Of a DNA stretch of 64,000 nucleotides, positions 48,694-60,400 are shown piece by piece. The DNA comes from Plasmopara viticola (lineage: Eukaryota > Oomycota > Peronosporomycetes > Peronosporales > Peronosporaceae), in the NCBI GenBank assembly GCA_001695595.3, contig MBPM02000003.1:1054001-1118000 (forward strand), in the 5' to 3' direction. Position 1 is the stretch's first letter, and each line of letters begins with the position of its first letter. The notes below the pieces were generated by a model that had not been told where the DNA came from, did not search any database, and saw only the letters and a program-made list of their open reading frames with translations. Both the position numbers and the translations under genes were made by a program.

Positions 48694-48969
48694 TTAAAAC
48701 AAATCCGCGATCGGATCGAGCGACCTAGGTTTTGCTCGGGCTTGGTTGCCGATTAAATCGCTTAAGCGATCAAAAAGTTCTGTCAAAGGATCGTCAATCT
48801 GGAGCACTTTGTGCCTCGGCAGGCTCATCATCTCCGGGCGATAAGCACCAAATGTTGCCTCTACGCAGCCGCTGGTTAGGTCGGACTCAAAAAATTTAGC
48901 AGCTGTACAGCTGGGATAGACGTGCAGAGTGTTCGAAATGAAGGCACCTCGATCTCGCCTTAATTGCTT
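48694..48969 (-). pseudogene. Open 92-codon coding-like fragment without a start, family unknown
   Basis: The minus strand between a stop at 48972-48970 and a TAA at 48696-48694 reads without interruption. Segments include RRDRGAFISNTLHVYPSC, AAKFFESDLTSGCVEATFG, AYRPEMMSLPRHKVLQIDD and PLTELFDRLSDLIGNQARAK, ending LDPIADLF. The stretch is richer in GC than its surroundings and reads like a real C-terminus, with an AG acceptor (CTAAAAG) just upstream. The upstream minus-strand sequence has stops, so this is either the last exon of a gene whose other exons I cannot find or a fragment of a dead gene or transposon. I do not recognise the family. Confidence 0.45.
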
Positions 48970-51900
48970 TTAGCTATGCCGAGGCTTTATGAGCTTTCTT
49001 GACACAATCGATCTAGCTGAATGTTTAAAGCGAAGTCACACCATTTTCTGCAAACGCAGAATTTGTATCGAATGTGAAAAGATATTAAAGTTCAATATGT
49101 ACCAATTCGATCCGCACTCCGCCAAGCATAGTAATTACAGTATGTAATTTAGAATTTATTAATTTTGACGGAGACAAGAAGTCGCTTTTTGAATGTCTGC
49201 TTCAATTCTGATGTGAAGCAGTATAAAAGGATAAAAAGGAGATGACAGCAGTCTTCTACGTTGCTTAAAGTTGCCTCGGACGCGCAAAAAGTTGCAATTT
49301 TATTTACAGGCGAGCGAACTCCTAGTCGTTTCTAAACCACTCTCTAAGCTCTTGTAGATCGCTAACAAAGCAGAGCACTTGTCATCTTTTGGAAAAGATC
49401 ATGAGTGTTTTGTTTTGAAAAGAAGACAGAATTGTCCGATACTCAAAGGTGCTGATAAACTGTCAGGAACCTTTTTCCGATTTGCTAGTATTTGACTGTT
49501 CAAATTGTGTTAATTGGTCGCAAGAAATCGTGCTTATTATATCCTAGCAAAAACGGATACGACTCGGTTTTAATATTTGTGCACTATCATGGACTTCCCA
49601 TACGACACGATGACTTCCGCCTCGTTATCATCACAAGGCCATGTTGACGCTTGCGGAACGTCGGTATCGAATTCGCGGTCTAAGCGAGATAGCCATCCGA
49701 CCATCTATGTCAACAACAGTACGCTGAGACTTCTGGAAGCCTTTCTAGAGAGTCGAGCTTACTTTTAAAATATTCGAAAACCATCATCTCAATTTAGGTC
49801 TGAATCAAAGCTTCTACTTCCTTCAAATCTCACACCCTTGCTAAGGAGAAGCGAGATGGAAATACATGTGTTGTTTGATAGTTGGGCTGGCGGGGGCAAA
49901 ATATCTCGTTCGGAAATATGCCGTAGCCAAATGATGACGAAAAGCTCCATCGATTCAACGAAACAGGCGCTTTGATCACGACATCCTTCCAGTCTACTTC
50001 ATAGGAATTTCTTCAACGATCGTAAGGATAGAACAGCTTGGTGTCTGGCATTTGTCGATTGAGCACATAACGTGCAACATAGAGCGATAATTGTGAAGCA
50101 TTAGCAGATAGCCAAAGCTGACACAATCAGTTGAACTTACTCAAGGCTGACATTCGTCGCTTTTAAAATTTGATGAATACGAGTTGTAGAAGGGAAATGG
50201 TGGGATATTTGGCATTACGACTTAGTACAATTCCTGGTTAAAACTTCAATGCGATCTACTTGTTTCGATCTTGTGAAAGTATTAAATCGGCAAATCACGA
50301 TGGTTGTAAGAGCACGGTCAGAGACGAGTTTCTGCTGCACGAAATACGATCGACTAAGTGGCTATGATCTTTGTATTAGAATAAGCGTGATGCAAGCCTT
50401 CCCACTATTAAATTACGAACCCATTCATTCGTAATTTTTAAAATCGAGTTGGCGAACAATAAATGGTGGTCATAAAATTTAGTGCAAAATTAGACAATTT
50501 GAAATGCTCGTGCTTATCCGTAGAAACTCATTTGCACTTTGGTTAGATTAGGCTTCAGGACGATAAATCATTTCACAGAATTTATAAAATTAGCAGAGAA
50601 AAACAGGTGAGAACAATTACAAGCATTTGTGAGTAACGATTCTTTTCAACTACATCGAAAGTCAATGGCTTGCATGCGGGGAAAAGCTTTAGCCAACATA
50701 GACACCGAGCGCTACGTACTTAAAGCCTCGCGTTTGACCAAGATTTGAGCCTTTGCTATGCGAATTTTTTTATTTAAATCAGCACCTCCCGCTATTGTAA
50801 GACGTCGACGTTAAAAAGGAGTCGACACTTTTCTACGGCCCAAATATTCCCGACGCACAAACAGATGTAATTTTTTTCGTACTATTTGCGCCGTCCGACG
50901 ATTTTTACACGAGTCGATTCTCCTATCCTACATTTCGCCAAGGCAGAACTCGCCGATTGTATTCAATCAGTGTGACCACACCAGATAAGCTAAACATTTA
51001 TCAACGACGGACTTAAATACTTCGCTAGCGTTGCGAGAGCCACTTAAGAACAAGTCATCATCGGCAGACAATTAAAAGGTCATGAACTTATCGAGTCAAC
51101 GCAAATGAGAGCTACCAAGCAAGTCGGGACAATGAGTACATGCAAAACAAAATGAAACGGGACCTTTTGATAACATGCACGCTTTCTAACTAAACACAAA
51201 AGAGGTCGGATCCTAAAAGCCAGTGAGTTATTTCTATACGCAACGACAAAACTTCAAAAATTATCCGGTGCACAGACTTTCACAGTTGTTTACGTGGCGC
51301 CCTTAGTGCATTTTACATTTAGGGAAGTCTCAGCTTTACGAAATGACAGCTAGTTTAGCGCTTGATGGTCCGCTTAAGCAGAATTCGGTGGTTTTCTTGC
51401 TTAATTCGCTCGAAGAGAACCAAGCCATAGCGCAGTTGATAAGATAAGATAAGATAAACTTTTCACATAGGCTTTCCATGGTACAATGTTCTTGATTGTG
51501 CTTTTAAGCTACAAAGCTTTATGTCCACGCAAAGATACAAGGCCACGCTGCGCTCCTCACCGCTGCATACTTCTTATTAATTGCCAAGGTAACTCTCATT
51601 TATAACATTAGCTTAAAGAGCGGCGCAAAGGATAGTTTACTTCTCAAAGCCAGTGACCCTTTCACATCTGGTCACTGCGTTAGGAGCTGACGCATGAGAG
51701 GCTAGACACGCCGATGCATAGAATTACACGAGTCGCCGTCAGCGTTAATGGAATGCAATACTGTGTTGCAACTGCAAAAGCCAATTATTTTGAAGCATGG
51801 TCTAAATCTTAAAAAGAATAGGAATTTCTATTAGGATCTGCGAACTGAACCACGACCTTTTATTCTTAAAAGCTATTCCAGTCGGTTGAAGTGCCTAGGT

Positions 51901-54900
51901 TTCTCTGTATTTGTCCGAGAAGAGCGTGGTACGGCTTCTGGCATAAATAGTACCTTACCGAGCATACTGACTTCCCATTTAAATGAATTCATGTCATTCA
52001 TTTAGCTAGGGCCAGTGTATAGGGGGCAAAGCGGCAAAGTTATGAAGTCTATACAGCGGGAAGAAACTGTGAAGGCTACGATTTTGCGCCGGAGAGATCA
52101 TCTTAGAGCATCTTAAACAGTTTATTTGACGTAAACTACCTGGGAACCTGTAGGAAATATCGAGATATACTGGAGCTTAGATAGCAAAGTCTACTACCCT
52201 TTTTGCAACGGAAGGGTTGACCAGCTTCATCATCTTAAATATCACACAGCATCAATACTATTCTCAAAATCGGTGTGGGCGTATTGTGCTGTTACATGAA
52301 GCCGAGCTTTTACGTTTAAAAAAAAAGAAAAATTCCTCCCGAAAATGGACTATAAACATCAATCCCGACAAGCAGTCCACCGTGGTTATGCGTAAAAAGA
52401 TCCTTAAAGAACTATATGAATGAATAGTCCCTGTCATTGCTCCAGTGTTCGTATACCTACCTTCTCTTCTCTTTTATTTAAGGTGCTGCTACTTCTGAAC
52501 GCGGATAGACTTCAATCTCTCGTGAAATGGATCGCATGACCGTTTTTTATTTGCACGACAAGCAGTTAGCGACTGACTTGCTTTCTCTTATAAAATCAAG
52601 AAGAAGGCAATACTCGTGACACCCACTGCTGCTAAGCAGCTCGAATCCCTCACGTCTTTTGAACTGGTTCCATGAGCTCCAGTGCTCTCGGTAGTATCAT
52701 CTACTAGGGAATAAATACCAGCAAGATTAAAGATTTTCGCCATACATTACCGAAGTTTTTTTTTCTATTTTGATAAAGATGAAGGGAAAGCTAAACTCAT
52801 CGCTCGTTTTGGCAAAGTCCAAGCTTTGCTAGTTTTTATTTGCTTACAAGTGGAGAAAGCGCAACCTTCATAACGAGCACCACGAATCTATGGGGATGTC
52901 GGTGGTCACCTCTAGCAAAGCAAAGCTCAAGGTGACTACGGTTTTGGACAAATCTTGTCTGGCATGAAGCTTTTCTACATGCTGCAGGCAGCAACAGTAT
53001 AAAGTGATACAAGTCGCTCTAGACAAAGAGTATAGCGAACACGCCGAATCGCTCCTATGGGGTGCTATGCATGATTCTTATGCGTACAGGTATATGTCCG
53101 TGAGACCACTGACTAAAGTTCAACTCCAATGGAACCAAGCATTGCCGAAAAAAGGAGTGCTCACAGCTTTAGCTGCTGCAAGCAAGCGTGATATGTGTTC
53201 GCTTCGAATGGGGGCACCAAAGCAGATGACGTCTTGGCTAAGCGCTCTGGAGTCAAACAAAGTATGTTTCTAAGCTTTTGTACTAATTAAAGGTGAATGA
53301 CGTCTAGTTTTCCCAAACTCAGCGCACCATAGCTTTTAAGAGCTATGCTTGGCCCCGTTGTGAGTAAAGATTTCTCAAAGTGATACTGGGCGATCACATA
53401 CCCCAAAAAAACCTTAAAGTACACATATATTCCAAAACGTAGATGAAACGACGACATTTAACTCTCTATTGACGGAAAGCCTAGAAGCATGGGCTGCCAA
53501 AGATGGATATTAATATTGATAGCATAGTTCCACCATTAGCGGGTAATTTAAGTCCGAAGAGCTGCGCTGTAATACCAAAACGATACTGGATGTCATGTAC
53601 GATGTTGTAGCTGGCGTTATCCACAGATCATTTTGACAGATTTAATTGGCATTGCGTCACGGCAGGCGTGCTCCGATTGGAGGCAATGCCAGAAGTTACA
53701 GAGTTACTGTTTTCAATAAGGCACGACGCGACTGAAAATTTGAAAAAAGTATTTCAGAGGTGGCGTACCCAAAGATGGAAACAATTTAGAGGATGTTAAA
53801 AGAGTTGCTGAGCTTCTCGGATCTACCTTTAAGGCAGTGTACATTACGTCTGACCTCACAAGTCATAAAGAATCCTAAAGGTATAAGCATGATTCTGAAT
53901 AAAGTTGTGATGTTCAGAGACTTATCCCTAAACTCCCGACAGCGATTGTATCTATTCTGCGGTGAGTGGGCAGATGGCTTACTTCATCAACGAGATAAGT
54001 CAATAAAAACATTCTCTTCAGCAACAAAGATCCACAGTATGATTAAATTTTAAAGGCACACGATGCTTTACAATTGTCGCTTAGGATAAAAAGAAATTGG
54101 CTCCAGTGCATATTGCTGTTAATTTGCTAAAAATTAATTTGACAGCTCTTACGGCGGGCATTTGGCAGAACTTTCTGACTGTTCACTTCGTAAAATCGAC
54201 TAGTCTTTGCCTCTTCGAAAGTTGGTGCAACATGGGCATTGTAGCGTTAGCGTGTCGCCTAAGCAAGATGATACAACTAGCACCTGCTTTAGCTAATTTA
54301 TATTAGGAACAAACGCCTTCTTACGTATAAATATGGAAATAAATACCATTTACTTTGACCACGGTAGAGCTGAGAAGAATCACCGGTTTTCAGGTGATGT
54401 GCTGCTGTCATTTGAAGATATTTATTGATGTTGCAAAACCAAAAATTTGATGGTGTGCTAGAGAGCACACTGCTCACCATGTCCGCGAGACACCACCATT
54501 GCGTCCGACAAGCTATTTATAGTTGAGTTTGGACTAAGGAATGTGTCATCGACGAGACTTACGCATATTCTATATAGAGGATATTCACAATGCTCGGAGT
54601 ACAGTAGATTTTTTAAGGGCAGGTTTCTCTGCGATATGGGCGAGATTTTTCTCTTAGCATTCTAATCAAAACAAGACTTTGCAAAAATTCTTCATCTGCC
54701 GGGCAAGGGATGCGACTGCATTTATGGAGATGGTTACAAGCAATTTGACAATGGCTAAGGAGGAATCTTGAACATGATTTCATGTATGATAAGCTTTTGT
54801 TGATAACTACTCAAGAAGGTTTGCATGGTATTTTCAAACATAATTAAGCCTCGTTTCTGCGGCTCTTTAATGACCCTGAGAGGTACGGAACGACGCACAC

Positions 54901-56413
54901 CATCGATCCTGCAAAAACGATATCGACGAGCCTAACACTTTATGCGGATCGTCTCAAGAAAAGAGATTTTTTTTCTTTAAGACGACTGATAGCTTTCACA
55001 CCTCCCATTATATTGGCCATAACGCTAAAGGCCCAGTACTCAAAAGACTGTGTACTTTGAAAATACTGATCGATTTCAAAGTTCATTGCGGCAAAAAAAA
55101 TTATCGACGCAGCTCGAACACCTTTTGTCGAGACGTGCTGTGGTCCATCAGGTGGCAAAGCTCGTCAATAATCAAAGGTGGTCATTCTTTTTCAAGCTTG
55201 AGAGCAGCCTTGAGGCAAGCACTCGGCCGTACAGAAGCCTAAAACCTGGATTCTTAGCGCCTACCTTCGACTTTTGCCAAAGCCAAGACAAATCTAAGGT
55301 GAGTTATTCTCTGCCCACTTGGTGGCGAGCCGCATCCTAGCGCACGAATCTAAGCCTTATGTCCAAAGAGGTTGAATCTTGGGTTAACATACACTCAGTC
55401 TTAAAGCAAAGTCTTCTAATATTCTGTGGTAGTTACAGTTATGAAGTATTCTTATTGGTTTCCTTAGACTGGGTGCAACCACATTAATTTTGGGCTTCTC
55501 GTGATGCCGAGTAACATATATTGTGAAACCAGGTGCATTACAAATTATACATGAATAGCCGCCAGGAGATTGCGCTGAAGCAATAAAGTTTGCGCCAAAA
55601 CTTACTCATCTATTTCTCGTGAGAAGTAATCTTCTGTGTTTTCTTGGCGCACAAAGCAGTGATACTGCCAACAGATTTTGCTGTCGTAAAATTTATTCTT
55701 TGGATAACGAGGCCGGCGAGCAAACGATCTTTCAAATTAGTATTACAAATTAAACGCGCATCGGGGGTCACCGTAGGGATGCGATAATTGATCAAGACTT
55801 CTCACTTGGTTTCGTTCCGACTACCGTTCTGTGCTCAACGAGGGTTTTCCGGGACGTGACGTCGCACCTATCATTAGCTGCGAATCTGCTTACGTTGCCT
55901 TTCTTGTGGCCGTCTAATGACAGGTCTAACTTCGTTAGGGGAATTTATCTGCTATTGCCGTTTTGACACCACTGTTGTTATTTGTAGGCTATTCGCCGCC
56001 TTAGCGGGCAAAGGGACAGCTAAATGTTAATCGTGCACTTTTGACGCTCTTTATTTTCACGGATGTTAGTGTCTGTGCACCAGGCGAAAGGACGTAGTCA
56101 AGTTTTTCTTTTGTTGACAAAAAAGATCTCTCCTAGCTTAAGCATCTCTTCGACTTAGTCGCAGGGGTTGGCGCGGATGGCATCATTAAATTTTAAATGC
56201 ACCCTTTGATGCAAAGGCATCCTTACTTTTGTTTAGGCTAATCGGTAGCCTCCTTCGCTGCCTGTTGAATTATGGTTGTCGACTCTTCGTATACGGCACC
56301 TCTTTAGATGTAACTATAATGTAACGGACCGTTTCAGCATAGCCGCCGACGCTTAGAGAAGAAGAAACCATAACATAGGGCGCAATATCAATATTTTTTA
56401 TCAATTCGTTGAC
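48970..56413. other. Gene-poor AT-rich region, no supportable gene
   Basis: Only short open frames with no motif are present (for example 53004-53273 and 53793-54053, plus; 54940-55158, minus). The patch at 55,800-56,000 is GC-richer but has stops in all frames I read. One small tandem repeat is listed separately. The region probably consists of decayed repetitive DNA. Confidence 0.5.
51438..51457. repeat. Microsatellite (GATAA)x4
   Basis: Four perfect GATAA units stand in unique-looking sequence. This is a simple repeat; tandem GATA sites could bind GATA factors, but no gene is near. Confidence 0.9.
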
Positions 56414-57426
56414 ATGGACAGTAATCACAGCACTGACTTCGAGGAATCGCATTCCATTGATTCCGTCGTTGCTTCTTCCTCCTGCAAGGAACAAGAATAC
56501 GACGACGATGACGATGACTTTGACAATTACTCGAATTCGTTTAGAACAGACGTCGATGCTTCTGTATTGGACGCACCTCTTGCAGCAGCTCGTTTGACTT
56601 TAATGCCGCAACTTTTGCATGTCAGTACACTTGTACAGGTGTTTTGGGAAGAAGAGAACAAATGGTTTGACGGAGTTATTCAAAGCGTCAACGCGATTAA
56701 TGAACCGCACTATTACGTACATTACGAAGATGGCGAGCAGCAATGGGAGGTGATCTAACAGTCTCAGATTATGTTTATACGCATTCAATAGTGCTGATAA
56801 CTCTAATATGCAGAGCACTAAGAATTTACGCCCGGCTCCAACATTGGCCTCTAGGGCCACTCAATACACCCAACTGCAGCAATTGGTACCACTTAGTGCC
56901 CGAGATGCGCTAGCCTTGGTCGATTGCAGGGTGACTGTGTACTGGGCCAATGAAGGGAAATGGTACAGCGGCATTGTTAGTGCAGCAAACGCCTCGCCCG
57001 CGGCGGTCAAAATTGAATATGATGACGGTGACAGCCGCTGGGATCAGGTAAGGAGAACACGAGCTATTCGTATTGCTCTCTTCTTACCATATGGTACATA
57101 CTCTGGTTAAGGAGTGCATGTTTCACTTAATTCTCTTGCTGAATGAGATGACGAAGCCACAGCGATCGGTAAACTTTAAGCTCGCGTCTGCGCAGGCTTC
57201 TCCTACTCAACCGTCATTCTGTGAGCGGGTGCTGTATGCTCGTCCATACAAACAAGCAGTCAGCGACCACTTCCAATCTGTGCGCATTGCACGGCCTTAT
57301 CGCTGTGTCATTGACAAACATAGCAAGTCTGTGATCACACCTCGCCCTTATTATGGTGAACAAAGTTATTTGCATGCCGATTTTGACGGACATCGTCCGA
57401 TGGCCGACTGCAGTCGTGGTCAGTAA
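56414..57426 (+). CDS. Tudor-like domain protein with two domains and RPY repeats (three exons)
   Basis: Exons 56414-56749 and 56814-57047 are well supported (64-bp GT-AG intron, phase 0). The N-terminus is Ser/Asp-rich with an acidic run. Two Tudor-like (SH3-fold) units follow: VQVFWEEENKWFDGVIQSVN...YYVHYEDGEQQWE (about 75-112) and VTVYWANEGKWYSGIVSAAN...KIEYDDGDSRWD (about 153-190). W-Y/F-x-G-x-I/V and Y-x-D-G-D/E are typical of chromatin-associated Tudor-like domains. After GT at 57048 the next exon is uncertain (acceptor near 57111 or 57197), but the frame to 57426 carries three RPY units (YARPYKQ, IARPYRC, TPRPYYG) about 20 residues apart. Binding partners are unknown. Its 3' end is 39 bp from the convergent flippase stop. 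Confidence 0.72.
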
Positions 57427-57465
57427 GTTTTCGACGACAATCATAATTTTTACAATTGAAACATT

Positions 57466-60400
57466 CTATGCATTCTTCCTTCCACGAACGGATTTAAGAA
57501 CCTTTTTGATCGAGACATGCGCTCCGAACAAAGCCTTTGCCTGGTCTTCCTCGCCATGTCCAGTCCTCAAAGACGCACTCTCGACATCGCTGTCAACGTT
57601 CTCGTCCTCTGAAAAAGCATAGCCACGGTAAGAGCCCGCAACTCCGACAAGAGGGGATGACCTTGAACCGCCGACTGCATTTGCAGAGCCAGTAACAAAA
57701 TTAGAGGTAGGAAGTTCTTGAAAAGATGGCATGGCGCCAGCCTCAAAACTGTTCAAGACGCTGGGGGACTGAAAGGATCCACGAATGCGAATGTTCCGCT
57801 TCTTTTCACGGCCCTGAAAGTCTGTCACGTGTTCTGGGTCGATAGTATCGTCACCGCTAGAGGCACAAGACGCGATCAATCGCTCGCCAAGGGGAGAAGC
57901 ACGCATGAGCAGTTCCTCGTGGCTTTCCAGTCGTGAAACATTCTTACATAAATTTCCATAATCAACAACAGTATCTGGCCCATCTGAACACGCTAGGTTC
58001 AACGTGAATCGCTGATGCTCTCGCTGCATACGACGCGGCGAATTAGGCAACCCCAAAAGCTCCCGCTCCTGGAGAATGTGATACATCGAAGGTAGCAAAA
58101 ACCGGCGCACGAGTTTCCACAAAATGTCCCGCAATAGACTCAGCGATAGCACGAGGAGACACACGAGCCAAAACGTCGACAGCTCCTGCAGATACTCCAT
58201 CTCACCCGTAGCTTGCGGGAAGCCCGTGTTTGGTAAAGATATAAGAGTTCCTACAGCGAACCACAAGAGAATCGAACCAGTCACTGTGAGTAGGAATGGC
58301 CATGTTAACATGAAGGCTTCGAGACATAATTTAAAGTTCACGACAATGACCAGATTCGTGAAGACCACAAATCCTAATGTGACAAGCCCGCTACTTTTTC
58401 CAGACTCGGCGGCAATAACGGGTAAAGTATGGATGCTGAGGCCAAAGCCTGCAAATGCCCAAACAGAAACGAACAAAATGACGATCGAATGCCATATCCC
58501 GTTGAGAATCCACGGCCAAAACACGCGACGAGCAAGCAAGACATTCTTTTGACCAAGTGCATACAAGTACGGGAATTTTGTCGCACTCGTGGATGATACA
58601 TCTTGATCAAGGACGGCAAAAAGAACCAGCGGCACACTGGTGTACAACACGTTAAAACTTTGTGCAGCTATGTCGAGGATGAGAGGTTGGCCCGAAAATC
58701 CACAAAAACATCCAAACCAAAAAGTCGTGAGTACATACGTCACGTTCTTGTAAAGCATGTAGCTCATGAGTTTTGCCACGCGGCGATAAGCCCAGCGGCC
58801 GTGTACGAACAACAATTTTTGCAAAAAGCGAAATTGAGCCAGCGCATAGTCGGATGCATTCACAGCCTGTGCTCCTTCCTGACCAGATATGCCCACACCA
58901 ATGTGAGCCGCCTGGATCATTGCTACGTCATTCGCTCCATCTCCAATTGCCAAAGTAACACTGTCCGGCTCAAAATCACGAACAAGTTCAACAATATCAG
59001 CTTTCTGCTTAGGCGAGACACGGCAACAAATGACCGCGGATGCACACTGTCGCGTGACCTGGTAAAAGAGATTTCGCAATTGAGGTTGAAGGGCATACTC
59101 AAGAGCTTGTCCGTCGATAACAAGCGCTAACTTTTGCGAAAGAACTTTATTTTGAGGATGGCTTTCGTCAAGTTCACTGAGAGATCCATAAGCTGGTGTG
59201 CAAAGTGTTCCAACATTTGCTTCATGGCCGACACTGTTAGAAAAATCTTCGTTAGAAGATAGATTATCCGAGTAGTCGGCATCAGTCGCGACCGAAGAGT
59301 ACGTTAGTGTTTGACGAAACGGCGATGAAACTCTGAATTCATCGCGAGTTCGATGACGTCTTCGCTTTTGCTTTTGTTTTGGCACTGTTCCAAACAAGAA
59401 ACCGCTAACTTTTGCCTTCGCACTCTCCAATAAACCCGTGTTTTGAACAAAAGTTTGGTGCTTATCTTTACGCGCAAGCCGCACTTTATTTTCGCTAGCT
59501 TTGGATCTGGTAGAATGGGAGGCCCGAAATGGCAATTGATAGAAATCTGCCATTTCGAGCTTAGATACTTTTTTTAATGCTGCTGCAATGCATGCGTAAT
59601 CAGAGCCTTTGATTTCTTGTACATTCATATCGTGAGACAGCAACGCACTTGCGTATCCAATGTTGACAGCAGTCTCCATTTTATCCCCTGTAAGAGTCCA
59701 CAACTTGATATTGGTCTCTTGTAGCAGACGCAGCGTCGCAGGCACACCAGCCTGCAATTTGTCTTGAACTGCAGTAACTCCAAGTAGCACAAGATCGGCT
59801 TCAATCTCGTTCATCAACGGATCAATCGCATTCACACAACCTTGACGCCGCTTGACCAACTCCTCCATCGAAGCATGCGCCTGCACATACCGAGCATTCC
59901 AGTCCTCATACTTTTGTCGATCAATAGTTTTATAAGCGAGGCAAAGGGTGCGCATACCAGCTTGTGCATACAACGTGAGCTGATCCGACGCACTTTCACA
60001 AGCAAGGCCATCGGGCTTCGTCGCTTGATCGGGAGCAAGCCGCTCAAATATAACATCGTCCGCGCCTTTACACAGCAATTCAATCGACCCGTCCGGGGTC
60101 TCCACAATCACACTCATGCGCTTTCGGTCGCTGTCAAACTCGATCACGTTCAGCAACTTGTATGTACTAGGCACGGTTCGGCCTGGCTCCAAAAGCGTCA
60201 TGGTAGTGGGCGTTCTGTGTACAAAGCGTACATTGCAAAATGCAGCTGCAGACACAAGCGCTTGCTCGTCAGGCGATGAAGCAGAATACTCCGGAAATGA
60301 CGTACTGCACATTTCAGCAAATGATTTGGTAGGAATCAGTGTATGACAAAGTGCTAAGTGTCGTAAGAAGCGACGAAGCGTTTCCGCGTGTTCTCCCCCA

